Below are positions 1-10,140 of a stretch of 64,000 nt of DNA, piece after piece (the first letter of the stretch is position 1; the number at the start of each line of letters is the position of its first letter). This DNA is from Tillandsia leiboldiana. Its lineage: Eukaryota > Streptophyta > Magnoliopsida > Poales > Bromeliaceae. The stretch is taken from the NCBI GenBank assembly GCA_029204045.2, contig CM055067.1, positions 24,378,838 through 24,442,837 of the forward strand, read 5' to 3'. The position numbers and the translations under genes are program-made. Below the pieces are notes generated by a model. It did not search any database. It was not told the DNA's origin and saw only the letters and a program-made list of their open reading frames with translations.

Positions 1-1
1 T

Positions 2-3000
2 CTTTTCGATACCGGAGCAACGCACTCGTTCATTTCTCGTGATTTCGTTTTCATGCATAACCTCGAGGAGACACCCCTCCAAGCCTCCTTGACGGTGCAA
101 ACGGCGGGAGGGACTCTGGAGGCGACCAGTTTTGTGGCCGCCTGCCCGATTATGTTGGGACGGTTGGTCTGCCCTTGGGACTTGGCGGTGATCCCTTTGA
201 AGGAGTACGACGTGGTGTTGGGCATGGACTGGCTCACAAGGTACCAGGCACTCATTGATTGCGACAAGCGACAACTGCGGCTGCAAGAACCGGGCTTCCC
301 CGAACATGTGTACATAATGGGCAAGAGCATCTCCTTCCCGGCGGTTATTTCAGCGGCACGGGCCAGAAGACTAGTTGAGGGGGGGTGCGTGGCCTATCTA
401 GCATCGGTGGATTTGGCTACTCGACCCTCGACGACACTTGCAGATATCCCAGTGGTGAGGGACTATCCTGACGTTTTCCCCGCGGAGTTGCCGGGGATGC
501 CTCCGAAGAGGGAGGTGGAGTTCCCTATTGAGCTGCTGCCAGGCACGCAGCCTATTACGAAGGCCCCTTACCGAATGGCCTTCGCGGAGCTGAAGGAGCT
601 TAAGGCACAACTGGAAGATCTCTTGGACAAAGGGTTCATCCGACCGAGTGTGTCACCCTGGGGCGCACCGGTACTCTTTGTACGGAAGAAAGATGGAAGC
701 CTGCGGCTCTGCATTGACTACAGAGGGATAAACAAAGTCACGGTGAAGAATAAGTACCCCCTACCCAGAATCGACGACCTCTTCGATCAGTTACGGGGAG
801 CGACGGTCTTCTCCAAAATTGACCTACAGTCGGGCTATCATCAACTCCGAGTTCGAAATGAAGATATCCCCAAGACCGCCTTCCGGACTCGATACGGCCA
901 CTACGAGTTCACGGTGATGCCTTTCGGGCTTACGAACGCCCCCGCTGTTTTCATGGACATGATGAACCGGATCTTCAGACCCTTCTTGGATCGGTTCGTG
1001 GTAGTCTTCATCGACGACATCCTGATTTACTCCACTACCGACGAGGAGCACGAGGACCATCTACGGACGATCCTGCAAACCCTCAGAGAGCAGAAGCTGT
1101 TCGCTAAACTCAAGAAGTGTGAATTCTGGCTGCGGGAAGTTGGCTTCCTAGGGCATGTGATCTCGGCACAGGGGATCGCTGTGGACCCCAAAAAGGTAGA
1201 AGCAGTGGTAGACTGGCGGCCGCCGACGTCGGTGACAGAAGTACGAAGTTTTCTAGGGCTGGCAGGATACTACCGGCGTTTCGTTGAGGGTTTCGCAAAG
1301 ATCGCTACCCCTTTAAACCGATTGACCAGAAAAGGCGAGAAGTTCATATGGACGGCCAAGTGCCAGGAGAGTTTTGAGGAACTCAAGAAGAGATTAACTA
1401 AGGCACCAATACTGGTGCTGCCGACGCCCGGAGAGGATTATGAAGTGTACTGCGACGCGTCAAGGATCGGTCTTGGAGGTGTTCTGATGCAACAGGGGAA
1501 GGTGATCGCCTACGCGTCCAGGCAGCTGAAGGACTACGAAAGGAACTACCCGATACACGACTTGGAATTGGCCGCCGTGGTCTTCGTTTTGAAACTGTGG
1601 AGGCATTACCTCTTCGGAGTCCACTGCAACGTTTTCTCAGATCATCAAAGTCTTAAGTACATCTTTACCCAAAAAGAGTTAAACTTGCGGCAGAGACGGT
1701 GGCTCGAGTTGCTGAAGGATTACGACTTGACGATCCAATATCACCCCGGGAAGGCAAATGTGGTGGCAGACGCACTGAGCAGAAAAGGGCATCGGGACGG
1801 GGCGTCGGAGAGCGCGCTGACAAAGCAGGACCACCTGATCGCGGAGTTCGCGCGAATGCAGTTGGAGGTGGTGCCTGCGGGCACAGTTCTGCAACTCCTA
1901 GCCTTGGTGGTCAAGCCGACGCTATTCGAGAAGATCCAGGAGGGACAGCAGACCGATCTGCACCTACAGCGCTTACGAGACAAGATTCCCCAGGGTCAAG
2001 AGATTGACTTTGCGGTGAAAGACGACGGCACCCTATGTTTCCGCGGGCGGGTCTGTGTGCCGGATTCACCAGAGTTGAAGAATGAAATCTTAGCGGAGGC
2101 ACATCGAGCCCCTTATGCGGCACACCCGGGGGGCACGAAGATGTACAGGGATCTCAAACAGACGTTCTGGTGGCCTAAGTTAAAAGAAGACGTGACGCGA
2201 TACGTAGCCCACTGCCTAGTATGTCAACAGATAAAGGCCGAACACCAGCGACCAGCAGGGAAGCTACAGCCCTTACCGGTACCAGAGTGGAAATGGGACC
2301 AGATCACCATGGATTTTGTCACTGGATTCCCACGTTCACAACAGGGCCACGACGCGATCTGGGTTGTAGTTGACCGGTTAACCAAGTCAGCACACTTCCT
2401 ACCAATTCACACCACTTGGACCCGCGAACGGCTAGCTCAAGTCTACATCAGCGAGATCGTGAGACTACATGGGGTACCGGCATCGATCACCTCGGACAGA
2501 GACACGCGCTTTGTCTCGAAGTTTTGGCAAAGTCTCCAGCAGGCCATGGGGACCAGATTACATTTCAGCACCGCCTTCCACCCTCAGACGGACGGACAGT
2601 CAGAGCGCACGATACAAACCCTAGAAGACCTGCTTCGCGCCTGTGTGCTTGATTGGGGAATCGGTTGGTCACGCTACCTACCTCTCGTGGAATTTGCCTA
2701 CAACAACAGCTACCAGGCCAGCATTCAGATGGCGCCCTACGAAGCACTGTATGGAAGGCGCTGCCGATCCCCGATCTGCTGGGACGACTTGGGAGAGCGG
2801 AAACTTTTGGGACCCGACTTAGTGGAAGAAACTGAAGAGAAAGTGCGCCTTATCAGACAGCGCTTGCTGACCGCCCAGAGTCGACAGAAGAGTTACGCAG
2901 ACCAGAGGCGCCGGGACTTGGAGTTTCAAGTGGGGGAACATGTGTTTTTGCGGGTCTCGCCATCCAGAGGAATCAGGCGTTTCGGGCTAAGGGGCAAGCT

Positions 3001-3361
3001 GAGCCCACGGTTTGTGGGGCCATTTGAGATTCTAGAGCGTATCGGCCCAGTAGCTTACCGCCTCGCCCTACCACCAAACCTCGACCGAGTCCACGATGTG
3101 TTCCACGTATCAATGCTTCGGAAATATCTCCCCGACCCATCACCTGTCCTGGACACCTCTGCACTCGAACTTAAGGAGGACCTGAGCTTCGAAGAAACCC
3201 CAGTGAAGATCCTGGCAAGGGAAACAAAATCACTACGAAATCGGGCTATCCCCTACGTGAAAGTACATTGGAGCAACCATGAAGAGCGAGAAGCCACTTG
3301 GGAACTGGAATCCAAGATGAGGGAGTGCTACCCCGACCTTTTCACTCCTATCCGGGTTTGA
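2..3361 (+). CDS. pol: Ty3/gypsy pol polyprotein (PR-RT-RNaseH-integrase-chromodomain), 5' partial, uninterrupted
   Basis: The frame is open from base 2 to the stop at 3359-3361. The aspartic protease motif DTGA is at 8-19, followed by LGMDWL about 60 residues past the first internal Met (base 53). Counting from that Met: reverse transcriptase about 160-330 with IDLQSGY (catalytic D257) and FIDD (D321, D322); RNase H with YCDAS (D468), E505, D530 and D573; integrase zinc finger H684, H691, C721, C724; catalytic core D754, D815, E851, a D,D35E spacing; GPF-type motif near 988-1000; chromodomain-like tail about 1048-1095. The polyprotein would be cleaved by its own protease to copy the RNA into DNA and integrate it. 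All catalytic residues are present, so this copy may be competent if its gag, outside the window, is intact. The true start is the upstream gag ATG, not base 53. Confidence 0.93.
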   Translation, partial: LFDTGATHSFISRDFVFMHNLEETPLQASLTVQTAGGTLEATSFVAACPIMLGRLVCPWDLAVIPLKEYDVVLGMDWLTRYQALIDCDKRQLRLQEPGFPEHVYIMGKSISFPAVISAARARRLVEGGCVAYLASVDLATRPSTTLADIPVVRDYPDVFPAELPGMPPKREVEFPIELLPGTQPITKAPYRMAFAELKELKAQLEDLLDKGFIRPSVSPWGAPVLFVRKKDGSLRLCIDYRGINKVTVKNKYPLPRIDDLFDQLRGATVFSKIDLQSGYHQLRVRNEDIPKTAFRTRYGHYEFTVMPFGLTNAPAVFMDMMNRIFRPFLDRFVVVFIDDILIYSTTDEEHEDHLRTILQTLREQKLFAKLKKCEFWLREVGFLGHVISAQGIAVDPKKVEAVVDWRPPTSVTEVRSFLGLAGYYRRFVEGFAKIATPLNRLTRKGEKFIWTAKCQESFEELKKRLTKAPILVLPTPGEDYEVYCDASRIGLGGVLMQQGKVIAYASRQLKDYERNYPIHDLELAAVVFVLKLWRHYLFGVHCNVFSDHQSLKYIFTQKELNLRQRRWLELLKDYDLTIQYHPGKANVVADALSRKGHRDGASESALTKQDHLIAEFARMQLEVVPAGTVLQLLALVVKPTLFEKIQEGQQTDLHLQRLRDKIPQGQEIDFAVKDDGTLCFRGRVCVPDSPELKNEILAEAHRAPYAAHPGGTKMYRDLKQTFWWPKLKEDVTRYVAHCLVCQQIKAEHQRPAGKLQPLPVPEWKWDQITMDFVTGFPRSQQGHDAIWVVVDRLTKSAHFLPIHTTWTRERLAQVYISEIVRLHGVPASITSDRDTRFVSKFWQSLQQAMGTRLHFSTAFHPQTDGQSERTIQTLEDLLRACVLDWGIGWSRYLPLVEFAYNNSYQASIQMAPYEALYGRRCRSPICWDDLGERKLLGPDLVEETEEKVRLIRQRLLTAQSRQKSYADQRRRDLEFQVGEHVFLRVSPSRGIRRFGLRGKLSPRFVGPFEILERIGPVAYRLALPPNLDRVHDVFHVSMLRKYLPDPSPVLDTSALELKEDLSFEETPVKILARETKSLRNRAIPYVKVHWSNHEEREATWELESKMRECYPDLFTPIRV

Positions 3362-3397
3362 GTTTCGAGGACGAAACTCGTTGTTAGAGGTGAGTGG
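3362..3397 (+). other. Post-pol inverted motif and polypurine-tract region of upstream copy
   Basis: Immediately after the stop lies TTTCGAGGACGAAA, an imperfect inverted repeat found at the same place in the downstream copy and in two family II elements. The purine-rich stretch AGAGGTGAGTGG (3386-3397) then abuts the LTR TGT and is the candidate primer for plus-strand DNA synthesis. Confidence 0.6.
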
Positions 3398-4187
3398 TGT
3401 AATAGCCGCGGGTTTTCGAACCGCTTTTAGGCAAAGGGGTCCGGGGGTTTGATTTTCTTTTGTCATTCTGGGCAGGCCGTCGGGGGCTCGCGGGCATTTT
3501 TTTTGAGAATAAAGCTCGCGAAGCGGAGGCCGGCGGCGCGATCGGATCGGATTTCCGACCCCGGAAGCTCCCGGAATAAATTTTCGAAGTTGCTGCGGTT
3601 CGGGTGTCCGGCACGTCCCTTTTGAGGTAAACCAGACCCGGATTTAACGATATTTTTTGATTCAAGCTAGTTAATTCTTTCGCACCGGCTCAGTCTAATT
3701 TTCTGTAAATTTTCGGGATCCGACATAAATTAATTTAATTTATTTCGTTCTATCTATCCGGGTTAATTTGGGGCTAGGTTAGCATTTGGAGTTGGACGCG
3801 GGTTGGGCTCGATCGTACCAAAACAGCTAATTAATTGGGGGTTTGAGAGGTGAGGGTTGGGAACCCCTTCTCAGTCTGCTACCCCTTTGGCACGCACGAC
3901 CCGAGCGAAGACGGTCGAGGAGAGGGGAGAACGCCGCATCCCCACCACCACCACACCGGACCTACGAGAACGGACGATCCCCTCTTCCCAAACCTTCGTC
4001 GTCCTCATCAAGGTGAGACGGGAATTTAGTTTCTTTTTCCTCGTGTTGAGTTCTTGATCATCTTGACCGGAAGGGGTGAGGCACAGGCGGCGGATTTCCC
4101 GGAATCCGCCGCACGTGCGAAGAAACCCCCCCCCCATCCGGCGCCCTCATGCGACCCGCACGGGCCAGGCGGCGCCCAGCCCCCCCC

Positions 4188-4560
4188 GCGTGCGGGATGA
4201 CCCGCACGGGGCCGGGCGCACGCCCAGCCGCGTGCGGGATGACCCGCACGGGGCCGGGCGGCGCCCAGCCCCCGCGTGCGGGATGGCCCGCACGGGGCCG
4301 GGCGCACGCCCAGCCGCGTGCGGGGTGACCCGCACGGGGCTGGGCGACGCCCAGACCCGCGTGCGGGGTGACCCGCACGGGGCCGGGCGGCACGCCCAGC
4401 CCGCGTGCGGGGTAGGCCGCAGGGCTGGGCGGCGCCCAGCCCCGCGTGCGGGGTGACCCGCACGGGGCCGGACGCGCGCTCAACCCCACGTGTGGGGTTG
4501 CCCGTACGGAGCTGAGCACGCGCACGGCCCGCGTGCGGACGGGGAGCCGCGAACCCGACG
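4188..4560 (+). repeat. GC-rich hairpin minisatellite in LTR (about 42-45-bp unit, about 8 copies)
   Basis: Degenerate units share a core of GTGCGGG, four bases, then CCCGCAC, so each forms a stem with a 4-base loop. Positions 4360-4379 give a perfect 8-bp stem: CGTGCGGG, loop GTGA, CCCGCACG. A second GC palindrome (GGGCGGCGCCC) lies between cores. Long apparent reading frames here come from stop-poor GC repeats. Confidence 0.85.
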
Positions 4561-5589
4561 AGCGGTTCGCCCGCCTCTCGTCTTCATCCGCGTCTGAGCG
4601 TCGCTTTTCTCCTCGCGGCAGGTGTGCGAAGGAGCCGAGCGGGAGTACCAGGACGCGAGGGAGCGGAGCGTTGACGCCTACTAGCGACAGGTGGGTTGAG
4701 TGTGATATTTGGCATCGAACCACATTGATTGTTTTAATTTAAATATTATATGTTACCGTTCACTTCAGTAATCATTATTCTAGATGCTACGGATTATTGC
4801 TACACATCGATAGTTACGTGGTCTCGTGTTTTGATGCTTCAGCTACCGTCTTTCCTTCGACTATGCTAATAGTAGGGCAACATGAGTTTACACGCCTCTA
4901 CCTTATTCTGATTCATGCATCATGGTTACTGCTTTACTATTTCATATACATTGCGATTACTGCATTACTATTGCTCATATATTGTGGTTACTGTGCTCGA
5001 GGCTGCAACACGTGCACCCGCGGTTTGGCCACCGTGAGGGGTGCACTTTTCTGGAAAAGAGGTCGTAGGACCCGTGTATACCCACGAGGTGACGTAGTGG
5101 GGCCCCTTATTAGCTGTGGGGTTGAGGCGCCGAGGTGCGAGCGGAGCGACCCGCCGGTTTAGTTGTCCGGCGCGGTCGCGGTGCTGCAGGTACGGTATGG
5201 GCCGTCGGTAGTGGACCGACGCGGCAGAGTATTACAGGATGCAGATATACAGGTTACCATTTTCCCCCCCCCCCCCCCCAAAAGGGTGGTTGCTCCGGTT
5301 GTCGCCACGGTTTGTTTTTATTATTCCCCCTGCACGGCATTTATTAGTCACTGACTTCCCACTTCGTGACAGGGCCCAGGCGAGGGGAGAGGTAGGTGGC
5401 GGTGAGGACGGGGCGGACACAGCGGGACCGTTGGAGACCCTGAACTTTATACTTTCCTTTTCTTTTCAGCTTTTCATTTATATTGTGGGCATGTGTGAGG
5501 TTCCCGATACCCTTGTGGGGTCGACGTAGATGTCGGTATTTGATTATCTGTTTATGCACTACCTTTCCCTTTATTTCCTACTGGCCATT

Positions 5590-5830
5590 TGAAAAGCGAA
5601 ACAAAAACAAAGAAAAGATTGCGAAAACCGTTTTCAAAGTCTAAGTGTCGTGTGGGCACTGATTTCAAAACCTTGTGGATTTATGGATTGCGAAATGAGC
5701 TTTCAAAACTTGGGTGTCGTGTGGGCACCGTTTTCAAAACCCTGGGGTTTATGCTGATTTCGAAACTCGTTTTCAAAACTTAAGTGCCGGGTGGGCACTC
5801 TTTAAAAACCGTGGATTTATCCTTTCAAGT
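5590..5830 (+). repeat. Degenerate 60-65-bp direct repeat in LTR U5 (about 3 units)
   Basis: Units share TTTCAAAAC and GTGTCGTGTGGGCAC. The same array is at about 13270-13500 and, diverged and on the other strand, at about 24820-24970 in the LTR of element B, so it is an old family I component. Confidence 0.65.
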
Positions 5831-6081
5831 TGAAGTGGCCATGCGCTTAAATATTTAGAATACTGGTTGTATGTAATTGAATGTTGTGATTGAATGGTTA
5901 TGTTTGCTTGGGAGATGTATTCAACCACACGCCGTGCACGTACAGGGGAGACTCTGTCCGTTTGCAGAGAGATCCTGTATGTGCGGCGGGTCTGGGCACG
6001 CACCGGGGAAGAAAGAGACCTTTCAAAAAAAAAAAAAAAAAAAATGCCGTTTCCGCTAAAACAAACCCCCGGGGCGTGACA

Positions 6082-6294
6082 GATTAAGATGGTATCAGAG
6101 ACTTCATTCAATCACAACAGCTAGTGCCGACATCCGTGGGAATGCCTCACATACCTACGAATAAATGAAATGGGTGGGGCATAGGATTTTAGAACGTGAG
6201 TGAACGGGGGGCGGGAGTTTGAATCTTTCCTCGCATAAAAGGGTACACTGGTTGTAGTTACTGTCTAATTTTGACCTTCTTGTGAGTGACAGAT
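6082..6294 (+). other. Leader between 5' LTR and gag
   Basis: About 200 bases holding the spacer, the primer-binding site and untranslated leader up to the gag ATG. No further feature is seen. Confidence 0.6.
6090..6100 (+). other. Primer-binding site, initiator tRNA-Met type
   Basis: TGGTATCAGAG lies 8 bases (GATTAAGA) after the LTR end at 6081 and is complementary to the 3' end of plant initiator tRNA-Met. It primes minus-strand DNA synthesis and marks 3398-6081 as the 5' LTR of the downstream copy. Confidence 0.9.
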
Positions 6295-8217
6295 ATGGCC
6301 CGTACAAGGTCATCGGCGGGGGACGCCGAGGCGGATGCGACAACGTCGACGGCCGCGGAGAACCAACTCCTGCGGCAACAATTGCGGGAAATGGCGGGGC
6401 AATTGGCTACCCTCACCGATCACGTACGCCAGATGACGCAGCAGCAGGCCGCACCTGTGACGGCCGCCCCGGTCCCTCCGCCGGGGCCGACAGCACCGGC
6501 CGCGGCACCGCCGACAGCACCACCACCAGCGGCGACTACGGGGCCGGCGCCAGGGACAACTAGCCGGGTTATTCTGGAGGAAACGGTGGTCACGCCTACC
6601 CCTATCGCGGCTGCCGCCGCCACGAGTGGAGGGGGGGTTGTGATGACCGAACGGGATCGAGTGCGGGCCAACTTGAAGGACTTTAAGAAGCACGACCCGC
6701 CCACGTTCGAAGGGGACACGACAGATCCGTGGGTCGTGGAGAACTGGGTGGGGTCAATGGAGAAACTCTTTGAAGACTTACTTATGGAGGATCACGAGCG
6801 GGTTCCCCTAGCCGTCCATTGCTTGGAAGGGAATGCCCGCTTGTGGTGGAAGACGATACGCCCCGATCCTGCTAAGGGTACCGCTCTTCCGTCCTGGACA
6901 ACTTTCAAGAAGGAGCTGTTCGAGGCCTTCTTCACCAGCAGCGTCAAGAAAAAGTTGGAGGATGACCTAAACCACATTCAACAAGGGGACCGGACGGTCA
7001 TGGAATATCAACGGGAATTCGTCCGACTAGTAAATTGCGTCCCGTTCGTCGCACGGGACGAGGCTCACAAGGCACAACTCTTCGTCGATGGCCTGCGAAG
7101 CGACATCTTCGAGGTGGTGAACGCGGCTGGCCTGCATACCTTTCAGGGAGTGGTCGACAAGGCCACCACGGTGGAGCGGGGTTTCGCTGTGACCCGTGCC
7201 AGAAGGGAGAACGCGGCGCGGCTAAGGGATCAGAAGCGACACCAGCAAGGCTGGGGGGAGGGTTCTTCCAGCGGGAGCCGACCCCCCAAAAGATGGAGAC
7301 CGCCGACAGGACCCCGGGGCGCGCCAACAGGAGGGCCGAGGCCGTGGAATAGGCCTTGTGTCATATGCGGGGGAGGACACCTGACGGGAGAGTGCCCCCA
7401 AAGAGACGACCATTGTTTCAGGTGCGGCAAACGGGGGCACTTCCGCCGCAACTGCCCCTTAGGCGGGGGATCGGCGCCCATGGGAGCACCTACGCCCAGG
7501 CCACAGCACTCAGGGCGGGGAAAAGCTCCTATGGCGTCGGCTTCCAGACCCCCCGCACCACGGCGTGAGGAGGACCGGCAACCACAACCAGGCGGGAGGG
7601 TTTTCTCAATGACCCGCCAAGGGACTGATCCACCGGAGGACGCTCTTGCAGGTACTACTTCCGTTTTGAATTCCCGTGCTAGAACTCTTTTCGATACCGG
7701 AGCAACGCACTCGTTCATTTCTCGTGATTTCGTTTTCATGCATAACCTCGAGGAGACACCCCTCCAAGCCTCCTTGACGGTGCAAACGGCGGGAGGGACT
7801 CTGGAGGCGACCAGTTTTGTGGCCGCCTGCCCGATTATGTTGGGACGGTTGGTCTGCCCTTGGGACTTGGCGGTGATCCCTTTGAAGGAGTACGACGTGG
7901 TGTTGGGCATGGACTGGCTCACAAGGTACCAGGCACTCATTGATTGCGACAAGCGACAACTGCGGCTGCAAGAACCGGGCTTCCCCGAACATGTGTACAT
8001 AATGGGCAAGAGCATCTCCTTCCCGGCGGTTATTTCAGCGGCACGGGCCAGAAGACTAGTTGAGGGGGGGTGCGTGGCCTATCTAGCATCGGTGGATTTG
8101 GCTACTCGACCCTCGACGACACTTGCAGATATCCCAGTGGTGAGGGACTATCCTGACGTTTTCCCCCGCGGAGTTGCCGGGGATGCCTCCGGAGAGGGAG
8201 GTGGAGTTCCCTATTGA
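6295..8217 (+). CDS. gag: gag-protease part of gag-pol polyprotein, truncated by frameshift near 8165
   Basis: The start is the ATG at 6295 (MARTRS), matching the start used by element B; a GTG nine bases upstream in frame is unlikely. Order: N-terminal coiled-coil-like stretch (ENQLLRQQLREMAGQ), Pro/Ala linker, retrotransposon gag core around WVVENW...MEKLFEDL and ARLWWK, basic Gly/Ser-rich region, two zinc knuckles (CVIC..., then CFRCGKRGHFRRNCP, about 7355-7460), then protease with LFDTGATHSFIS near 7688-7725 and LGMDWL. Gag forms the particle and binds RNA; protease cleaves the polyprotein. Gag and pol share one frame with no programmed shift. An extra C in the run at about 8164-8168, absent from the upstream copy, shifts the frame; the last 15 or so residues are shifted-frame sequence. 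Confidence 0.88.
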   Translation: MARTRSSAGDAEADATTSTAAENQLLRQQLREMAGQLATLTDHVRQMTQQQAAPVTAAPVPPPGPTAPAAAPPTAPPPAATTGPAPGTTSRVILEETVVTPTPIAAAAATSGGGVVMTERDRVRANLKDFKKHDPPTFEGDTTDPWVVENWVGSMEKLFEDLLMEDHERVPLAVHCLEGNARLWWKTIRPDPAKGTALPSWTTFKKELFEAFFTSSVKKKLEDDLNHIQQGDRTVMEYQREFVRLVNCVPFVARDEAHKAQLFVDGLRSDIFEVVNAAGLHTFQGVVDKATTVERGFAVTRARRENAARLRDQKRHQQGWGEGSSSGSRPPKRWRPPTGPRGAPTGGPRPWNRPCVICGGGHLTGECPQRDDHCFRCGKRGHFRRNCPLGGGSAPMGAPTPRPQHSGRGKAPMASASRPPAPRREEDRQPQPGGRVFSMTRQGTDPPEDALAGTTSVLNSRARTLFDTGATHSFISRDFVFMHNLEETPLQASLTVQTAGGTLEATSFVAACPIMLGRLVCPWDLAVIPLKEYDVVLGMDWLTRYQALIDCDKRQLRLQEPGFPEHVYIMGKSISFPAVISAARARRLVEGGCVAYLASVDLATRPSTTLADIPVVRDYPDVFPRGVAGDASGEGGGVPY

Positions 8218-9523
8218 GCTGCTGCCAGGCACGCAGCCTATTACGAAGGCCCCTTACCGAATGGCCTTCGCGGAGCTGAAGGAGCTTAAGGCACAACTGG
8301 AAGATCTCTTGGACAAAGGGTTCATCCGACCGAGTGTGTCACCCTGGGGCGCACCGGTACTCTTTGTACGGAAGAAAGATGGAAGCCTGCGGCTCTGCAT
8401 TGACTACAGAGGGATAAACAAAGTCACGGTGAAGAATAAGTACCCCCTACCCAGAATCGACGACCTCTTCGATCAGTTACGGGGAGCGACGGTCTTCTCC
8501 AAAATTGACCTACAGTCGGGCTATCATCAACTCCGAGTTCGAAATGAAGATATCCCCAAGACCGCCTTCCGGACTCGATACGGCCACTACGAGTTCACGG
8601 TGATGCCTTTCGGGCTTACGAACGCCCCCGCTGTTTTCATGGACATGATGAACCGGATCTTCAGACCCTTCTTGGATCGGTTCGTGGTAGTCTTCATCGA
8701 CGACATCCTGATTTACTCCACTACCGACGAGGAGCACGAGGACCATCTACGGACGATCCTGCAAACCCTCAGAGAGCAGAAGCTGTTCGCTAAACTCAAG
8801 AAGTGTGAATTCTGGCTGCGGGAAGTTGGCTTCCTAGGGCATGTGATCTCGGCACAGGGGATCGCTGTGGACCCCAAAAAGGTAGAAGCAGTGGTAGACT
8901 GGCGGCCGCCGACGTCGGTGACAGAAGTACGAAGTTTTCTAGGGCTGGCAGGATACTACCGGCGTTTCGTTGAGGGTTTCGCAAAGATCGCTACCCCTTT
9001 AAACCGATTGACCAGAAAAGGCGAGAAGTTCATATGGACGGCCAAGTGCCAGGAGAGTTTTGAGGAACTCAAGAAGAGATTAACTAAGGCACCAATACTG
9101 GTGCTGCCGACGCCCGGAGAGGATTATGAAGTGTACTGCGACGCGTCAAGGATCGGTCTTGGAGGTGTTCTGATGCAACAGGGGAAGGTGATCGCCTACG
9201 CGTCCAGGCAGCTGAAGGACTACGAAAGGAACTACCCGATACACGACTTGGAATTGGCCGCCGTGGTCTTCGTTTTGAAACTGTGGAGGCATTACCTCTT
9301 CGGAGTCCACTGCAACGTTTTCTCAGATCATCAAAGTCTTAAGTACATCTTTACCCAAAAAGAGTTAAACTTGCGGCAGAGACGGTGGCTCGAGTTGCTG
9401 AAGGATTACGACTTGACGATCCAATATCACCCCGGGAAGGCAAATGTGGTGGCAGACGCACTGAGCAGAAAAGGGCATCGGGACGGGGCGTCGGAGAGCG
9501 CGCTGACAAGCGGGACCACCTGA
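8174..9523 (+). CDS. pol: Reverse transcriptase-RNase H part of pol, second copy (fragment between frameshifts)
   Basis: This continues the polyprotein in the +1 frame after the break near 8165. It encodes the RT palm with IDLQSGYHQL and the FIDDILIYS active site, the connection region (SFLGLAGYYRRF) and RNase H (YCDASR, HDLELA, FSDHQSLKY, VADALSR). It is identical to the upstream copy except for isolated changes. It ends just after RNase H, where a base is missing at about 9508 (ACAAGCGG against ACAAAGCAGG). The first ATG (8183 region) is internal and not a natural start. As printed no functional polyprotein results. The change may be real or an assembly error. Confidence 0.85.
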   Translation: MPGMPPEREVEFPIELLPGTQPITKAPYRMAFAELKELKAQLEDLLDKGFIRPSVSPWGAPVLFVRKKDGSLRLCIDYRGINKVTVKNKYPLPRIDDLFDQLRGATVFSKIDLQSGYHQLRVRNEDIPKTAFRTRYGHYEFTVMPFGLTNAPAVFMDMMNRIFRPFLDRFVVVFIDDILIYSTTDEEHEDHLRTILQTLREQKLFAKLKKCEFWLREVGFLGHVISAQGIAVDPKKVEAVVDWRPPTSVTEVRSFLGLAGYYRRFVEGFAKIATPLNRLTRKGEKFIWTAKCQESFEELKKRLTKAPILVLPTPGEDYEVYCDASRIGLGGVLMQQGKVIAYASRQLKDYERNYPIHDLELAAVVFVLKLWRHYLFGVHCNVFSDHQSLKYIFTQKELNLRQRRWLELLKDYDLTIQYHPGKANVVADALSRKGHRDGASESALTSGTT

Positions 9524-10140
9524 TCGCGGAGTTCGCGCGAATGCAGTTGGAGGTGGTGCCTGCGGGCACAGTTCTGCAACTCCTAGCCTTGGTGGTCAAG
9601 CCGACGCTATTCGAGAAGATCCAGGAGGGACAGCAGACCGATCTGCACCTACAGCGCTTACGAGACAAGATTCCCAGGGTCAAGAGATTGACTTTGCGGT
9701 GAAAGACGACGGCACCTATGTTTCCGCGGGCGGGTCTGTGTGCCGGATTCACCAGAGTTGAAGAATGAAATCTTAGCGGAGGCACATCGAGCCCCTTATG
9801 CGGCACACCCGGGGGGCACGAGATGTACAGGGATCTCAAACAGACGTTCTGGTGGCCTAAGTTAAAAGAAGACGTGACGCGATAACGTAGCCCACTGCCT
9901 AGTATGTCAACAGATAAAGGCCGAACACCAGCGACCAGCAGGGAAGCTACAGCCCTTACCGGTACCAGAGTGGAAATGGGACCAGATCACCATGGATTTT
10001 GTCACTGGATTCCCACGTTCACAACAGGGCCACGACGCGATCTGGGTTGTAGTTGACCGGTTAACCAAGTCAGCACACTTCCTACCAATTCACACACTTG
10101 GACCCGCGAACGGCTAGCTCAAGTCTACATCAGCGAGATC
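9509..10140 (+). pseudogene. pol: Integrase N-terminal and core region broken by five single-base indels
   Basis: Compared with the upstream copy, this stretch has single-base losses near 9675, 9714, 9820 and 10093 and a gain near 9884 (GATAACG for GATACG), with a first loss at about 9508. The linker, the HHCC zinc finger (HRAPYAAHPGG...HCLVCQQ) and the first catalytic Asp (TMDFVTGFP) are recognisable in successive frames. Almost every change sits in a short run of one base or a dinucleotide run, while substitutions are nearly absent. Confidence 0.82.

Larger units (their letters stand above)
1..6081 (+). mobile_element. Upstream family I (Tekay/Del-like) Ty3/gypsy copy, 5' part outside window
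   Basis: This is the 3' part of a family I chromovirus: pol from the protease active site onward, followed by its LTR. The first base corresponds to position 7686 of the downstream copy, so gag and the 5' LTR lie left of the window. Its 3' LTR (3398-6081) is followed directly by a primer-binding site and a second gag-pol, so the LTR is shared by two tandem copies. Tekay/Del assignment is from RT and integrase style, long LTRs and the chromodomain-like tail, and is moderately confident. Confidence 0.85.
3398..6081 (+). repeat. Family I LTR shared by two tandem copies (3' LTR of first, 5' LTR of second)
   Basis: The LTR starts TGTAATAGCC and ends GGGGCGTGACA, 2684 bp. Pol and a purine tract precede it, and an 8-base spacer plus primer-binding site follow. 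It contains AT-rich U3 sequence, a GC-rich hairpin minisatellite (about 4188-4560), a near-palindrome CTTTTCTGGAAAAG (5046-5059), a 60-65-base degenerate repeat (about 5590-5830) and an A-tract near its end. It matches 11080-13755 almost base for base, differing mainly by single-base length changes in homopolymers. Confidence 0.93.

Noticed and set aside
53..55. ATG at 53 as the start of pol
   Set aside because: The frame is open upstream through the protease active site, and the related copies begin at the gag ATG about 1.4 kb upstream.
4026..4742. Frames of about 100-220 codons around the LTR array
   Set aside because: Repeat-driven; disrupted by single-base indels in the otherwise identical second LTR without sign of coding constraint.
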